This document shows positions 43,551 to 52,911 of a stretch of 64,000 bases of DNA, piece by piece. The translations under genes and the position numbers were made by a program. The notes under the pieces were generated by a model. It worked only from the letters and a program-made list of their open reading frames with translations, made no database searches and had not been told where the DNA came from. Source of the stretch: Enterovibrio norvegicus DSM 15893 (GTDB lineage: Bacteria > Pseudomonadota > Gammaproteobacteria > Enterobacterales > Vibrionaceae); the NCBI RefSeq assembly GCF_900115495.1, contig NZ_FOWR01000028.1, forward strand, positions 1-64,000, read 5' to 3'. The stretch's first letter is position 1. Each line of letters begins with the position of its first letter.

Positions 43551-44291
43551 TTACAGCTTGTCTTTCTTGCGCCAGTGATGAAGGGCAGAGGCGACAGCGG
43601 TGGCATGAGGGCCATCGCCATGAATGCAGAGCGTGTCAGCCTTCACTGCCAGTGTTTTGCCACTGAGTGTGGTGACAGTGCCGTTTTCCACGATTTGCTG
43701 AACTTGGCGAATGATGGCGTCGGCGCTGCCGTGAACGGCCCCTTCGACTTTGCGATCAACCAAGTATCCCGCATCGTCATATGCGCGATCAGAAAACGCT
43801 TCGTACATCAGCTCAATACCAATGTCTTCTGCCATGCCTTCGATAACACAACGGCTCGGGATTGCCATCACCACCAACGCTGAACCGGGTGCTGCTTCTT
43901 TCACCGCGAGCATCACGGTGCGCAACACATCCATGTCACGCATCATGGTGTTGTAAAGCGCACCATGAGGTTTGACGTAATCAACATAGGTGCGTTGCTG
44001 ACGGCAAATGCCTTGCAATGCACCGATTTGATACGCTAACCACGCGCGCAATTCTTCGGTTGTACAATCGAACTTTCTGCGACCAAATCCGAGTAAATCC
44101 GGGTAGCCAGGGTGCGCACCAATTGAGACGCCGTGTTTGAGCGCCATCGCGACGGTTTGCTGCATGGTGACTGGGTCTGAGGCGTGAAAGCCGCAGGCAA
44201 TGCTCGCCATATCAATACACGGCATGACCGCTTCGTCATTGCCCATCACCCAAGCGCCGTAACTTTCACCCATATCGCAATTCAATTTCAT
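43551..44291 (-). CDS. pxpA: 5-oxoprolinase subunit A (LamB/YcsF family)
   Basis: 246 residues. KLNCDMGESYGAWVMGNDE, IACGFHASDP, GAHPGYPDLLGFGRR and VKPHGALYNTM are the family signatures; the His and Asp residues shape the hydrolase site. PxpABC cleaves 5-oxoproline to glutamate with ATP. GGAG precedes the ATG at 44291. It lies downstream of the TRAP genes in the same operon. Confidence 0.94.
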   Translation of the reverse strand: MKLNCDMGESYGAWVMGNDEAVMPCIDMASIACGFHASDPVTMQQTVAMALKHGVSIGAHPGYPDLLGFGRRKFDCTTEELRAWLAYQIGALQGICRQQRTYVDYVKPHGALYNTMMRDMDVLRTVMLAVKEAAPGSALVVMAIPSRCVIEGMAEDIGIELMYEAFSDRAYDDAGYLVDRKVEGAVHGSADAIIRQVQQIVENGTVTTLSGKTLAVKADTLCIHGDGPHATAVASALHHWRKKDKL

Positions 44292-44324
44292 CAATAACGC
44301 TCCGCTGTTATTTGGTCGCTGCCG

Positions 44325-45635
44325 CTATCGCTGACTCATGGTGGTTGGTAGGTACGTCACGATGTCAGGGAAGACGGTAATCAACACTAACCCTAAAAGG
44401 ATCAGCATAAAAAACGGGAAGGCAGCCCGTGCGACATAGAGTATGTTTTTGCCCGTGAGTGCCTGAATAACAAACAGATTAAAGCCAACAGGCGGTGTGA
44501 TCTGTGACAGCTCAACCACAAGCACAATGAAAATACCAAACCACAGCAGATCAATACCCGCTTGCTGCACCATGGGCATGACCACGGCAACGGTGAGTAC
44601 GACCACGGAGATACCGTCAAGGAAGCAACCCAGCACCACGAACAAGATGGTGAGATACAACAACAGTTCCATCGGTGTGAGAGACATGGATGCAATCCAT
44701 TCTGCCAGCTCACGCGGAATACCAAGGAAACCCATTGCCAGTGTAAGGAAGTGCGCGCCCACCAAGATAAAGCCAATCATGCAGGCGCTTTTTACTGCAC
44801 CGAGCAAGCTGTCAATAAACCCTTGGAAGGTTAACGATCCTGTGAGCCACGCCAATATCATGGCGCCAAACACACCCAATGCAGCGGCTTCGGTTGGCGT
44901 GGTTAGTCCGCCGTAAATCGAGCCCAATACAAAGGTGATCAAACTGACGATCGGGATCAGCTTACGCAAGGCGGCGAAGCGTGTAGCCCATGAGGTTTCT
45001 TCAGCGTTGTGTGCAGGCAGTTCATCTTTATTGAGCAGTGCCCAGATGGTGGTGTAACCCACAAATAAGCCCATCAGCATCAGCCCTGGTAAGGCACCTG
45101 CAATGAACAAACGGCCAATTGATACTTCTGCAGCGACGCCGTACACAATCAAGATGATTGATGGGGGAATTAGCAGCCCCAAGGTGCCAGAACCTGCCAG
45201 TGTGCCAATTGCCATGCGTTCGCTGTAACCTTGCGCTTTTAGTTCAGGCAGGGTCATGCGGCCGATGGTGGCAGCGGTGGCGGCAGATGAGCCTGATACC
45301 GCAGCAAAGATGCCACAGCTCAAGACATTGACGTGCAAGAGCTTGCCGGGGAATCCGCTTAGCCAAGGGGACAGGCCTTTAAACAAATCTTCCGACAAGC
45401 GTGTTCTGAATAACAGTTCACCCATCCAAATAAACATAGGGAGTGCGGTGAGTGACCAACTGGTGCTGGCGCCCCAACTGGATGATGCAAACAACAATCC
45501 AATCTGTTCGTTGCCCGTGAGGTACAAACCAATCACACCAACGCCGATCAGGGAGAGGGAAACCCACATACCTGCGGCAAGAAACAGCAGCAAGCTGACG
45601 GCAAGAATGATGGAAATAAGAGATATGTCAGCCAT
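44325..45635 (-). CDS. dctM: TRAP transporter large permease (DctM-like)
   Basis: 436 residues with 12-13 hydrophobic segments and DctM signatures (GGLTTPTEAAALGVFGA, LGCFLDGISVVVLTVAVVMP, ITPPVGFNLFVIQ). It couples sodium flow to organic acid uptake. The ATG overlaps the dctQ stop (TAATG). The operon context suggests 5-oxoproline, D-glutamate or a related acid. Confidence 0.93.
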   Translation of the reverse strand: MADISLISIILAVSLLLFLAAGMWVSLSLIGVGVIGLYLTGNEQIGLLFASSSWGASTSWSLTALPMFIWMGELLFRTRLSEDLFKGLSPWLSGFPGKLLHVNVLSCGIFAAVSGSSAATAATIGRMTLPELKAQGYSERMAIGTLAGSGTLGLLIPPSIILIVYGVAAEVSIGRLFIAGALPGLMLMGLFVGYTTIWALLNKDELPAHNAEETSWATRFAALRKLIPIVSLITFVLGSIYGGLTTPTEAAALGVFGAMILAWLTGSLTFQGFIDSLLGAVKSACMIGFILVGAHFLTLAMGFLGIPRELAEWIASMSLTPMELLLYLTILFVVLGCFLDGISVVVLTVAVVMPMVQQAGIDLLWFGIFIVLVVELSQITPPVGFNLFVIQALTGKNILYVARAAFPFFMLILLGLVLITVFPDIVTYLPTTMSQR

Positions 45636-46165
45636 TACGCGCGCTCCTGATCTTCTGAAAGGTCAATGTTCGCGTCTTCATCTTCACGCACTCGGTAATG
45701 CGGAGTAATGCCACGAAGGTTATCGATGAGGCTGTCCAACACCGCAAGGTTAAAGGCAATCATGCCGACCGCGAGTGGGACTTGTGGAATCCATAAAGGA
45801 ATAGGGATGTAACCGTGCGTCACTTCCTCAAAATCATAGGATTCCCACACCATATAAGCGCAGTAATAGCTGGCGAAGCAAAGCAGCAAAAACGCGAGAA
45901 ACAGCACCACGCTTTCGAGCGGACGTTGCCATGATTCAGGCAAACGCTGAATGGCGAGGTTTACGCGAATGTGTCCACCTTCGCGAAAGGTATACGCCAA
46001 GCCAAAGAACGTAGAGGCGGCAAGTGCGTAGCCTGAGAAATCCTCCGCAGAGGGTATAATAAAGCCGAAGAGTCGGCCGACGATTTGGGCGAGGATGATC
46101 AGCATGATCACCACGATAAAAAATCCGGATAAACCGCCCGACAGCAAATACAGGGCTCGTTTCAT
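45635..46165 (-). CDS. dctQ: TRAP transporter small permease (DctQ-like)
   Basis: 176 residues with four membrane helices, and EDFSGYALAASTFFGLAYTFREGGHIRVNL in the middle, the DctQ signature. AGGAAGG precedes the ATG at 46165, so the longer upstream frame is not used. The C-terminus is an acidic cytoplasmic tail (REDEDANIDLSEDQERA). Confidence 0.9.
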   Translation of the reverse strand: MKRALYLLSGGLSGFFIVVIMLIILAQIVGRLFGFIIPSAEDFSGYALAASTFFGLAYTFREGGHIRVNLAIQRLPESWQRPLESVVLFLAFLLLCFASYYCAYMVWESYDFEEVTHGYIPIPLWIPQVPLAVGMIAFNLAVLDSLIDNLRGITPHYRVREDEDANIDLSEDQERA

Positions 46166-46273
46166 TTCAACCTTCCTAGTCTGGCGCTGCCTTGCGTGCT
46201 GCGAATGACAGCAAGCGATTGGCACAACAGCGCGGTGTCTCCCCATCACTTAACATCCCTGCTTTGTTATGTT

Positions 46274-46291
46274 CGCGGTGAACACACCGCG
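46274..46291 (-). repeat. Intercistronic hairpin between dctP and dctQ
   Basis: CGCGGTG-AACA-CACCGCG, a perfect 7-bp GC-rich stem in the 248-base gap between binding protein and permease genes. Such hairpins often stabilise the binding-protein message relative to the permease message. Confidence 0.55.
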
Positions 46292-46413
46292 CAGACAAAA
46301 AGCCAATGATGGGGGCGAACGCTTTTTTCACGTTTCGTCATCGCGACGCACCTTGTTATATATACCTAGCCAAGGTTGACGCTGAGTGCGAGCGATGTCG
46401 ATTCAGTGACGGT

Positions 46414-47394
46414 TTACTTGGCGCTATACGCGCTCAATACAGGTGTCAGTGCGGCAGGATCTTCTTGTTCCCACTCATTCGTCATGGTTTGACCAATGGC
46501 TTGCAGTTCACCCAGCAATTGCTCAGAAGGTTGAGACACCACGATGCCGTTATCAGCAAGGGTTTTGGTGTCTTTCGCTTCTTGTGCTGTTACTTCGTTC
46601 CAGCCACGTGCTTCTGCTTTTTCAGCCGCATCAAGAATGGCTTTTTGATCGTCTTTGTCGAGGCGTTTAAACGCACGTTTGTTCACGACAACGAAGTTTT
46701 TCGGGATCCACGCTTTGATTTCATTGAAGTGGCTCAGGTAATCCCATGCTTGACCGTTCGCACCCGTTGAAGGAGAGGTGATCATCGCATCGATAATGCC
46801 GGTGCTGAACGCTTGTGGAATGTCTGGCACTTGTACCGTCGTCGGCGTGGTGTTCATTAAATCAGCCAAACGCGATGTTGAAGGGCTGTAAGCGCGCATC
46901 TTGGTGCCTTTAATGTCCGCCAACGCGTTCACCGGCTTTTTGGTGTAAAGGCTTTGTGCAGGCCAAGGCACGGTGTAAAGCAGGATCATGCCTTCCTTAC
47001 TCAGTTGCTTTTCAATTTCAGGCTTTGCCGCTTCCCACAGTTTCTGAGCTTGGTTGTAGTCCGTGGCAAGGAAAGGAATGTTGTCGTGTTTAAAAATAGG
47101 GTGGGTGTTACCCATGATGCCAATGAACACTTCACCGAGCTGAACTTGTCCCGTACGCACAGCGCGAGGGATTTCAGGGTGCTTCATCAACGAGGCGCCA
47201 GAGTGCACGATGATGTCGATATCACCGCCCGTTGATTGTTTGATTTGCTCAGCGAAGTCATAGGCAATTTTGGTTGGCAGATTCGCGTCACCATAGGGCG
47301 TCGGCATGTGCCATTGAGCAGCAATCGTAGAGGAGGCGGTCAATGCTGAGAATGACACGACCATGGCAGGTAGCAGGGTTTTCAACAACTTCAT
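46414..47394 (-). CDS. dctP: TRAP transporter periplasmic solute-binding protein (DctP-like)
   Basis: 326 residues. Signal peptide (MKLLKTLLPAMVVSFSALTASSTIAA), then the DctP fold: GGDIDIIVHSGASLMKHPEIPRAVRTGQVQLGEV and LADIKGTKMRAYSPSTSRL. The Arg in KMRAYSP corresponds to the carboxylate-binding Arg of TRAP binding proteins. AAGGAG lies seven bases before the ATG at 47394. It follows the DUF1445 gene by 27 bases. Confidence 0.92.
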   Translation of the reverse strand: MKLLKTLLPAMVVSFSALTASSTIAAQWHMPTPYGDANLPTKIAYDFAEQIKQSTGGDIDIIVHSGASLMKHPEIPRAVRTGQVQLGEVFIGIMGNTHPIFKHDNIPFLATDYNQAQKLWEAAKPEIEKQLSKEGMILLYTVPWPAQSLYTKKPVNALADIKGTKMRAYSPSTSRLADLMNTTPTTVQVPDIPQAFSTGIIDAMITSPSTGANGQAWDYLSHFNEIKAWIPKNFVVVNKRAFKRLDKDDQKAILDAAEKAEARGWNEVTAQEAKDTKTLADNGIVVSQPSEQLLGELQAIGQTMTNEWEQEDPAALTPVLSAYSAK

Positions 47395-47421
47395 TGGAAG
47401 TCTCCTTTTCACATGTGTTCG

Positions 47422-48261
47422 TTAAAGAATTGAGAGTTGTTCAGTACTGATATCAGTCACGAGCATCTTCCCTGGCGCGTGAGTGATAGCAATGGGTGGG
47501 CGTGCATTTGCAATGGCTAATTGCGGCGTCACACCACACGCCCAAAATACGGGAATTTCATCGTCTTTAATGGTTACCGGGTCGCCAAAGTCGGGCGAAG
47601 AAATGTCGCTGATACCGATCATTTCTGGGTTGCCAAAGTGAATCGGCGCACCGTGAGATTTCGGTAAACGCGATGTGATTTGAATAGCGCGAATGGCATC
47701 GGCCGGCGTAAAGGGGCGCATAGACACCACCAAGTTGCCGCTGAAATGTTGGCTAGGATTCGCGGGGATATTCGTTTTATACATAGAGACGTTGGACTGG
47801 CTTTCGATGTTACGAAGCGACAACCCAGCGCGCATTAACGCATCTTCAAATGAAAACGAACAGCCGAGCACAAACGTCACCATGTCGGCGCGCCACAGAT
47901 CACTGATGTCTTGTGTTTCTTTTGTAAACTCGCCATGTCGAAACACACGATATTCTGGTACGTCTGAGCGAATATCAATGTCGTCACCCAGTGCGTCGAG
48001 CAGAGGCTGGCCGGGGAGAGAGACGGCAAGCAGTGGGCAAGCAATCGGGTTTTTTTGGCAGAACAGCAAGAAATCATCCGCCCAGTTTTTGGGCAGAATC
48101 ACCACGTTGCCTTGTGCTAGGCCTGAAGCATAGCCGCTGGTGGCGTCCTGAAATTCGCCGCGGCGGATTTTCGTTCGTAGATTACGTGCTTCCGCCAACG
48201 CAGCATCGCGCTGCATAAATGCGATAGGACGTTCCATGCCTGTCGGTAACGTGGTCGTCAT
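47422..48261 (-). CDS. DUF1445 protein, putative hydro-lyase / D-glutamate cyclase type
   Basis: 279 residues. [25 protein letters not shown] at the start, [48 protein letters not shown] and [10 protein letters not shown] are family signatures. Mammalian members convert D-glutamate to 5-oxo-D-proline; bacterial ones are usually labelled hydro-lyases. It is the first gene of the operon with the TRAP transporter and PxpABC, which makes a 5-oxoproline/D-glutamate role likely here. Confidence 0.88.
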   Translation of the reverse strand: MTTTLPTGMERPIAFMQRDAALAEARNLRTKIRRGEFQDATSGYASGLAQGNVVILPKNWADDFLLFCQKNPIACPLLAVSLPGQPLLDALGDDIDIRSDVPEYRVFRHGEFTKETQDISDLWRADMVTFVLGCSFSFEDALMRAGLSLRNIESQSNVSMYKTNIPANPSQHFSGNLVVSMRPFTPADAIRAIQITSRLPKSHGAPIHFGNPEMIGISDISSPDFGDPVTIKDDEIPVFWACGVTPQLAIANARPPIAITHAPGKMLVTDISTEQLSIL

Positions 48262-48613
48262 CCTTAACCCTTACAGTGATTTGTTGTGTTAATTAAATGT
48301 TGCAGTTTGGTGTCATTCCGTCCAATTATAGTTTTTTACCTTTTGTCATAAAAAAAATTAATCGGTCATTGAACACTGCGAAACATCTGGAATTCGTCAC
48401 GAAATGGGTTGTTTTAAACGCCTTTGCGGCGGCAAACCACTCGATTTGTCTCGACCTTGCGTATTCATTGCTCGTGGTTAATGCATAAAATTTCTAGGTA
48501 AAGTGTCCAAAGCATGGAACAACGCAGCCCCCGAAGGATGCCATTGACACAAAAAACACGAACAGGTCACGTTCGCTTTCACAGAATGTAGACCTTGGTC
48601 GCTGGAGGTATTT
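48262..48613. other. Divergent region between the pxp operon and the DUF2235 gene
   Basis: 352 bases without a supported gene. It must contain the promoter of the seven-gene operon. No operator could be named; a LysR-type T-N11-A site cannot be assigned with confidence. Confidence 0.4.
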
Positions 48614-49708
48614 ATGACGAGCGACGGCGCAAGAAAAAACCCATTTAGAGCAAAATCTCAGCAACGTCTTATCGTGCTATTCGACGGCACATGGAATGAC
48701 CCGCAAGATCAAACCAATGTCTATCGACTCGCCAAATACATTAAACCTTTTGATGAACACGGTGTACGTCAGCGTTTTTTCTACGATCCGGGAGTGGGAA
48801 CGTCTGCCGCCACGCGTTTTCTTGGCGGCACATCTGGCTGGGGGTTAACCAAAAATCTCCTTCAAGGGTATGAATGGCTCGCCAAACATTGCCACTCTCA
48901 AGAAGAAATTTGGGTCTTTGGGTTCAGTCGCGGTGCTTACACTGCACGCAGCTTGGGCGGGATCGTGCGTATGTGTGGACTGTTAAAAATCGTCACACCT
49001 GATCTGTTAAAACGTGCAATGGCGCTCTACAGCAATCCGTCGCTCTCACGGGATTCCGAAGCGAGTGTGAACTTCCGAAGAAACTTCAGCCGCGACGTGG
49101 ACATTCATTTTATGGGGGTGTGGGACACGGTGGGGGCACTTGGCGTGCCGGGTACCATTTTATCGGAAAAAGGCGTGTTCAGTTGGCACGACACAACGCT
49201 CTCTGACAGCATTAAACATGCTTTTCATGCCATGGCGTTAGATGAACACCGAAGCGCTTACAACGCGGCATTGTGGACGTGCAACGCAAACACCGAAATG
49301 AGGCCGATTGAAGAGGTTGAACAGCGCTGGTTTACCGGCGCACATGCCAATGTGGGAGGTGGCTATCCCAATGATACCTTGCGGGAAATCCCCTTCGGTT
49401 GGATAGCTGAGAAAGCGATGGGACTCGGGCTTGATCTAGAGATGTCGCAACACGTGTTTACGGACGATCCTTGGCGTAAACAACCTCGCGACTCCTTTCA
49501 TGAATTTATTCGCGGCTTCTATGCAGCCTTTCAGCGCTTTCGTGGTAAAGGAGACGAAAACGGACGCTTTTATCGCGCGTATAATCTCGGCCGAGGGGGG
49601 CTACCCGCATTGAATGTCCGTGTCGATCCGAGCGTGTGGAAACGGTGGCAGGCACTCGACTATCGGCCACAAACGCTGGTGAATGCCAAACAAATCCCCC
49701 CTTCTTAA
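48614..49708 (+). CDS. DUF2235-domain alpha/beta hydrolase, phospholipase-like
   Basis: 364 residues. LIVLFDGTWNDPQDQTNVYRL at the N-terminus, GFSRGAYTARSLGG (nucleophile Ser) and MGVWDTVGALGVPG define the DUF2235/T6SS-Tle1-like fold. Catalytic acid and base are probably in MRPIEEVEQRWFTGAHANVGG. GGAGG precedes the ATG. No T6SS genes (VgrG, Hcp, immunity protein) adjoin it, so an effector role is not shown. The end is 10 bases from the convergent LysR gene. Confidence 0.85.
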   Translation: MTSDGARKNPFRAKSQQRLIVLFDGTWNDPQDQTNVYRLAKYIKPFDEHGVRQRFFYDPGVGTSAATRFLGGTSGWGLTKNLLQGYEWLAKHCHSQEEIWVFGFSRGAYTARSLGGIVRMCGLLKIVTPDLLKRAMALYSNPSLSRDSEASVNFRRNFSRDVDIHFMGVWDTVGALGVPGTILSEKGVFSWHDTTLSDSIKHAFHAMALDEHRSAYNAALWTCNANTEMRPIEEVEQRWFTGAHANVGGGYPNDTLREIPFGWIAEKAMGLGLDLEMSQHVFTDDPWRKQPRDSFHEFIRGFYAAFQRFRGKGDENGRFYRAYNLGRGGLPALNVRVDPSVWKRWQALDYRPQTLVNAKQIPPS

Positions 49709-49718
49709 TCACGCAGAT

Positions 49719-50624
49719 TTACGCAATCAAGGTGTGTTCTCCAGCGTGACGAGCCGCGACTTTCGTGGCCAGTTTCGCCGCTTCTTGTGCCGCGCCATTC
49801 AGTGGTGCTCGCATGAAAGATGCGGTGAATTCGAGTGGTGAAGGCGTCCAATTGCATTCCACTATCCTCAACCTGCCTGATGCAATTTCAGGCGCTGCAA
49901 TCGCCATGGGCAAGGTGGCAACGCCAAGCCCATCCGCTGTCATCCGCAAACAAGCCGATAAAGAACTGGACGTAAAGAAATGCACACCAGACACATCGGC
50001 TTGCGCCACATGCTCTTTGATTTCGCAAAATGGCAGGGTATTGCGGGCGTATGTAATGATGGGCCAAGGTGCAAGATGTTCCAGAGATTCCACTGAATCT
50101 GGCAAGGCAATCGACGGGCTCGCAACCCATGCAAGCGGGTAGCTGCACAAGGGTAAATTGGTCACGGAAGGCTCCGAGACGGGTCCCATTAGAAACGCCA
50201 AATCCAAGGTTCTATCGAGCAAATCATGACGTAGGTTCGACGTCACATCGACAGTCACATCAATGTCTAAACTTGGGAATTTGTCATGCAAGCAGCGCAA
50301 GAACGCAGTCAGCCATGTATGCACGATGGATTCCGACACCCCTAATCGCAAGGTGCCACTCAATAGCGCATTGTTCTCTGCGCGGCGTTCAAACTGCTCC
50401 GCCGAAATCAACATCTTCTCAGCATAAGGCAATAGCTCTCGCCCTTTCGCGGTCAATGAAATCGGTGACGCATCACGATCAAACAAGATCACGCCAAGTT
50501 CTTTCTCAAGCCCTGCAATGCGGGATGAAATCGCCGGTTGAGTGGTGAATTGTTGCTCGGCGGCTTTTCGAAAGCTGCGCAGTGTCGCGACCAAGACAAA
50601 AGTTTCGATACGTTTAAGGTTCAT
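49719..50624 (-). CDS. LysR-family transcriptional regulator
   Basis: 301 residues. N-terminal winged helix LVATLRSFRKAAEQQFTTQPAISSRIAGLEKEL, then a periplasmic-binding-protein-like effector domain (SGTLRLGVSESIVHTWLTAFL). Its target is not shown: the nearest catabolic operon lies 1.5 kb away beyond the DUF2235 gene, and the neighbours on the other side are an oxidase. Single gene. Confidence 0.9.
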   Translation of the reverse strand: MNLKRIETFVLVATLRSFRKAAEQQFTTQPAISSRIAGLEKELGVILFDRDASPISLTAKGRELLPYAEKMLISAEQFERRAENNALLSGTLRLGVSESIVHTWLTAFLRCLHDKFPSLDIDVTVDVTSNLRHDLLDRTLDLAFLMGPVSEPSVTNLPLCSYPLAWVASPSIALPDSVESLEHLAPWPIITYARNTLPFCEIKEHVAQADVSGVHFFTSSSLSACLRMTADGLGVATLPMAIAAPEIASGRLRIVECNWTPSPLEFTASFMRAPLNGAAQEAAKLATKVAARHAGEHTLIA

Positions 50625-50772
50625 GACTCACTCAATGATGGCGTGTTATTGAAAAGATAGACGTTTCAATCGGTTTGGCACAGAGAGCGTTAGAGTAAGG
50701 GGATTTTCAAAGCGTGGGCGTGTGGGTTTTGAGAATGGCGGCTGGGTATTTCCCCATGCCGCCCGAGACAAC

Positions 50773-50802
50773 TTTATCTATGAGAGCTTTATCTATGAGA
50801 GC
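50773..50802. repeat. 15-bp tandem duplication at the end of the oxidase gene
   Basis: TTTATCTATGAGAGC occurs twice in tandem (50773-50787, 50788-50802). The second copy contains the oxidase stop codon, so the duplication extends the sequence past the stop without changing the protein. Confidence 0.9.
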
Positions 50803-52412
50803 TTAATGATTTTTGCTTCTGATGGAACGCCATCGGCATCAATGACAAAGACCATATAGTAACCCTGTGTCATTTTTTGAGGTGTCAGTTGCCCTGACCC
50901 AATCACCAAACGGTTGTTTTGGCGTTCTTTGAAGTTCACTTCACGGAAGATTTGCCCCATGTTCCAACTGTGTGTCGTTGAACCCAGTTTAACCATGGTG
51001 ATCCTTTCAATCTTCTTATTTCCCGAGTATTTGACGGAGATATTTTTGTCATACGATACGTTCGTCGTAATGCTTGTTATGGTTGGTCGTGTTGCCCAAT
51101 TACCGTTTACATCAAATAAATAGTCAGGGTAATACATTTCAGCATTCAGTTGATAAATAGGGCCTGGAGGACCGCCACCCGCAACCAAAACGGCACCGCT
51201 AGGTAACAACACAGCTGAGGAATGATAGAGGCGCGCTTTCTGGGAAGCTTCTGTGGTTCGCCACTTATCATTTTCTGGGTTGTAAACCTCGGCAGTGAAG
51301 TGAGCAGAATCGAGGTCTTGTCGGACAGATGAACCACCAGAAACGAGTACTTCGCCATTTGCTAACAGGGTGGCATCAGACCAGATTCGCTCAGACGGAA
51401 TATTAGCGAGTCGTTTGGAACTGAAATTATTAATATTGATGGAATAAACTTTTTTACCTTCTTTAAACGCAAGTACTTTGCCGCTTGCATAACTCACGGT
51501 GGGGTAAAAGAATTTAAAATCGCCCGTACCAGTGTTTATTTTGTGATTAATTCCACCTTGTCCATTAGCGGTTGTTTTATAGGCGTCTAATTCATAAACG
51601 CCATTGTCATTACCTTTGATAAAAACGACATTTCCTTTGTTGTTCACAAAGCTTCTTGGATAATACCAACCTTTTACGGAATACACATCCGGCGAGTCAG
51701 CGCCATGAAGTTGAGACCAGGTGCCTGACGTTTGGCTGTATAGTTCCGGTAATGTGGTAGGGGTCTCTTTGTCGATACGTCCACCGTGGACGAGTATATC
51801 GCCATTGGGCATTGTCGTTAGCGTTGGGTACCAGCGCTGTTGATTCATCTCTCCCGTAAGTGACATGCTGTTATCATTGGGGTTGAAGACATTTGCGCTT
51901 TTTATGCCCGCACCATTGATGCCGTTTGGTCGCTGGTCACCACCAGAAATAAGCAGGCTACCATTGCCCAAAAGTTGTTGTGCTGAGCAAAATACATTGG
52001 TGTCAGTGGTGATATCTAAGGTGTTATGAGATGCGTCAGTGAAGCCCTGTGAAGGTGTCCATACATCATACGCCAAGCCGAGACCACGACCCGACTCGTC
52101 TGTGCCGTAGGTGATCACATTGCCATTTGGCAATAACGCCATATGAATGGCATATAACGGCCAATTTCCCGAAGTGCTCCACATCCCTTTTTGGTGAGCA
52201 GTGGTATTGGCTGCCTCATCAAACAAGCGAACATTTGCTTGTGATCCAAAAGACATTCTTGCGGCAGGAAAATAACTGTCATCTTCGAGTTCGTTGCCTG
52301 CATGGGCGTAATTTAGGTAAAGCATGCCCAGCAGCAATGATTTAACAATGCCTTTTTTGCTCAATCGGCGCTGGGAGTGAGAAGTTTTTTGATTCATTTT
52401 TGAAACATCCAT
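50793..52412 (-). CDS. Secreted galactose-oxidase / glyoxal-oxidase-like copper protein
   Basis: About 540 residues from the ATG at 52412 (52397 is an alternative). A basic signal peptide (RLSKKGIVKSLLLGMLYLNYAHA) is followed by a Kelch-type propeller with repeated G-G-turn blades. The DUF1929 early-set domain closes it (PTITSITTNVSYDKNISVKYSG). Candidate copper/cofactor residues match the fungal enzymes: Cys in TNVFCSAQQLL, Tyr in NQQRWYPTL, Tyr-His in ARLYHSSAVLL and His in TTHSWNMGQ. It would oxidise primary alcohols or aldehydes to give peroxide. Single gene. Confidence 0.85.
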   Translation of the reverse strand: MDVSKMNQKTSHSQRRLSKKGIVKSLLLGMLYLNYAHAGNELEDDSYFPAARMSFGSQANVRLFDEAANTTAHQKGMWSTSGNWPLYAIHMALLPNGNVITYGTDESGRGLGLAYDVWTPSQGFTDASHNTLDITTDTNVFCSAQQLLGNGSLLISGGDQRPNGINGAGIKSANVFNPNDNSMSLTGEMNQQRWYPTLTTMPNGDILVHGGRIDKETPTTLPELYSQTSGTWSQLHGADSPDVYSVKGWYYPRSFVNNKGNVVFIKGNDNGVYELDAYKTTANGQGGINHKINTGTGDFKFFYPTVSYASGKVLAFKEGKKVYSININNFSSKRLANIPSERIWSDATLLANGEVLVSGGSSVRQDLDSAHFTAEVYNPENDKWRTTEASQKARLYHSSAVLLPSGAVLVAGGGPPGPIYQLNAEMYYPDYLFDVNGNWATRPTITSITTNVSYDKNISVKYSGNKKIERITMVKLGSTTHSWNMGQIFREVNFKERQNNRLVIGSGQLTPQKMTQGYYMVFVIDADGVPSEAKIIKLS

Positions 52413-52905
52413 GTTTGATTGAACACATCTTCTGTTAAGTCGTTCATCATTGTTGCTAGTGCTCTTGGAATGTGTCAATTAGTGAGGTATGGATTGTTTC
52501 TTTAACTAAATGATATTTTCATTAATGAGGCAGTTCATATTGTTTTATATGAAAAATATTGGCAGTTTTGGTCGATAAAATAGGCAGGTGTAAAGTCAGC
52601 TTAGATATAAACACAAAAAATAAGTAAGTGGCCGCTGTTTTCTGGTTAATAGGTTTTGAAATGGTACGTCTTTAACTTGAACGCTAACCATAAAGCGTAT
52701 TAGGAGTAGAAAAAGAAAAAAGCGAGAGGTGTTTGGGCCTTGGGTATATAGTTTTTTATATTGATTGTGGCAGTGTTTAGTGAACATTCAGGGTGGAAAC
52801 GGTGGCTGATCTGCCGTTATTTGATGTGGATTTTAGCGCGTTTTAGGGTACTGACCCTTCAAACTACCTGCAGAAAAATACGTTTTGATGTAACCAATAA
52901 GGTGG
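52413..52905. other. AT-rich gene-free region upstream of the oxidase and the histidine kinase
   Basis: About 490 bases. The one clear structure is a 14-bp palindrome AGGGTACTGACCCT at 52845-52858, 60 bases before the kinase start. Its TGACCC half resembles the activator sites at 56.3-56.5 kb, but the spacing differs. Confidence 0.4.
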
Positions 52906-52911
52906 ATGCCA

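Noticed and set aside
52596-52787. 63-codon frame on the minus strand
   Set aside because: AT-rich sequence without a ribosome site or recognisable protein pattern.
52845-52858. Fourth activator dyad before the histidine kinase
   Set aside because: AGGGT-N4-ACCCT is a perfect palindrome with one TGACCC half but its overall spacing does not fit the 16-bp sites.
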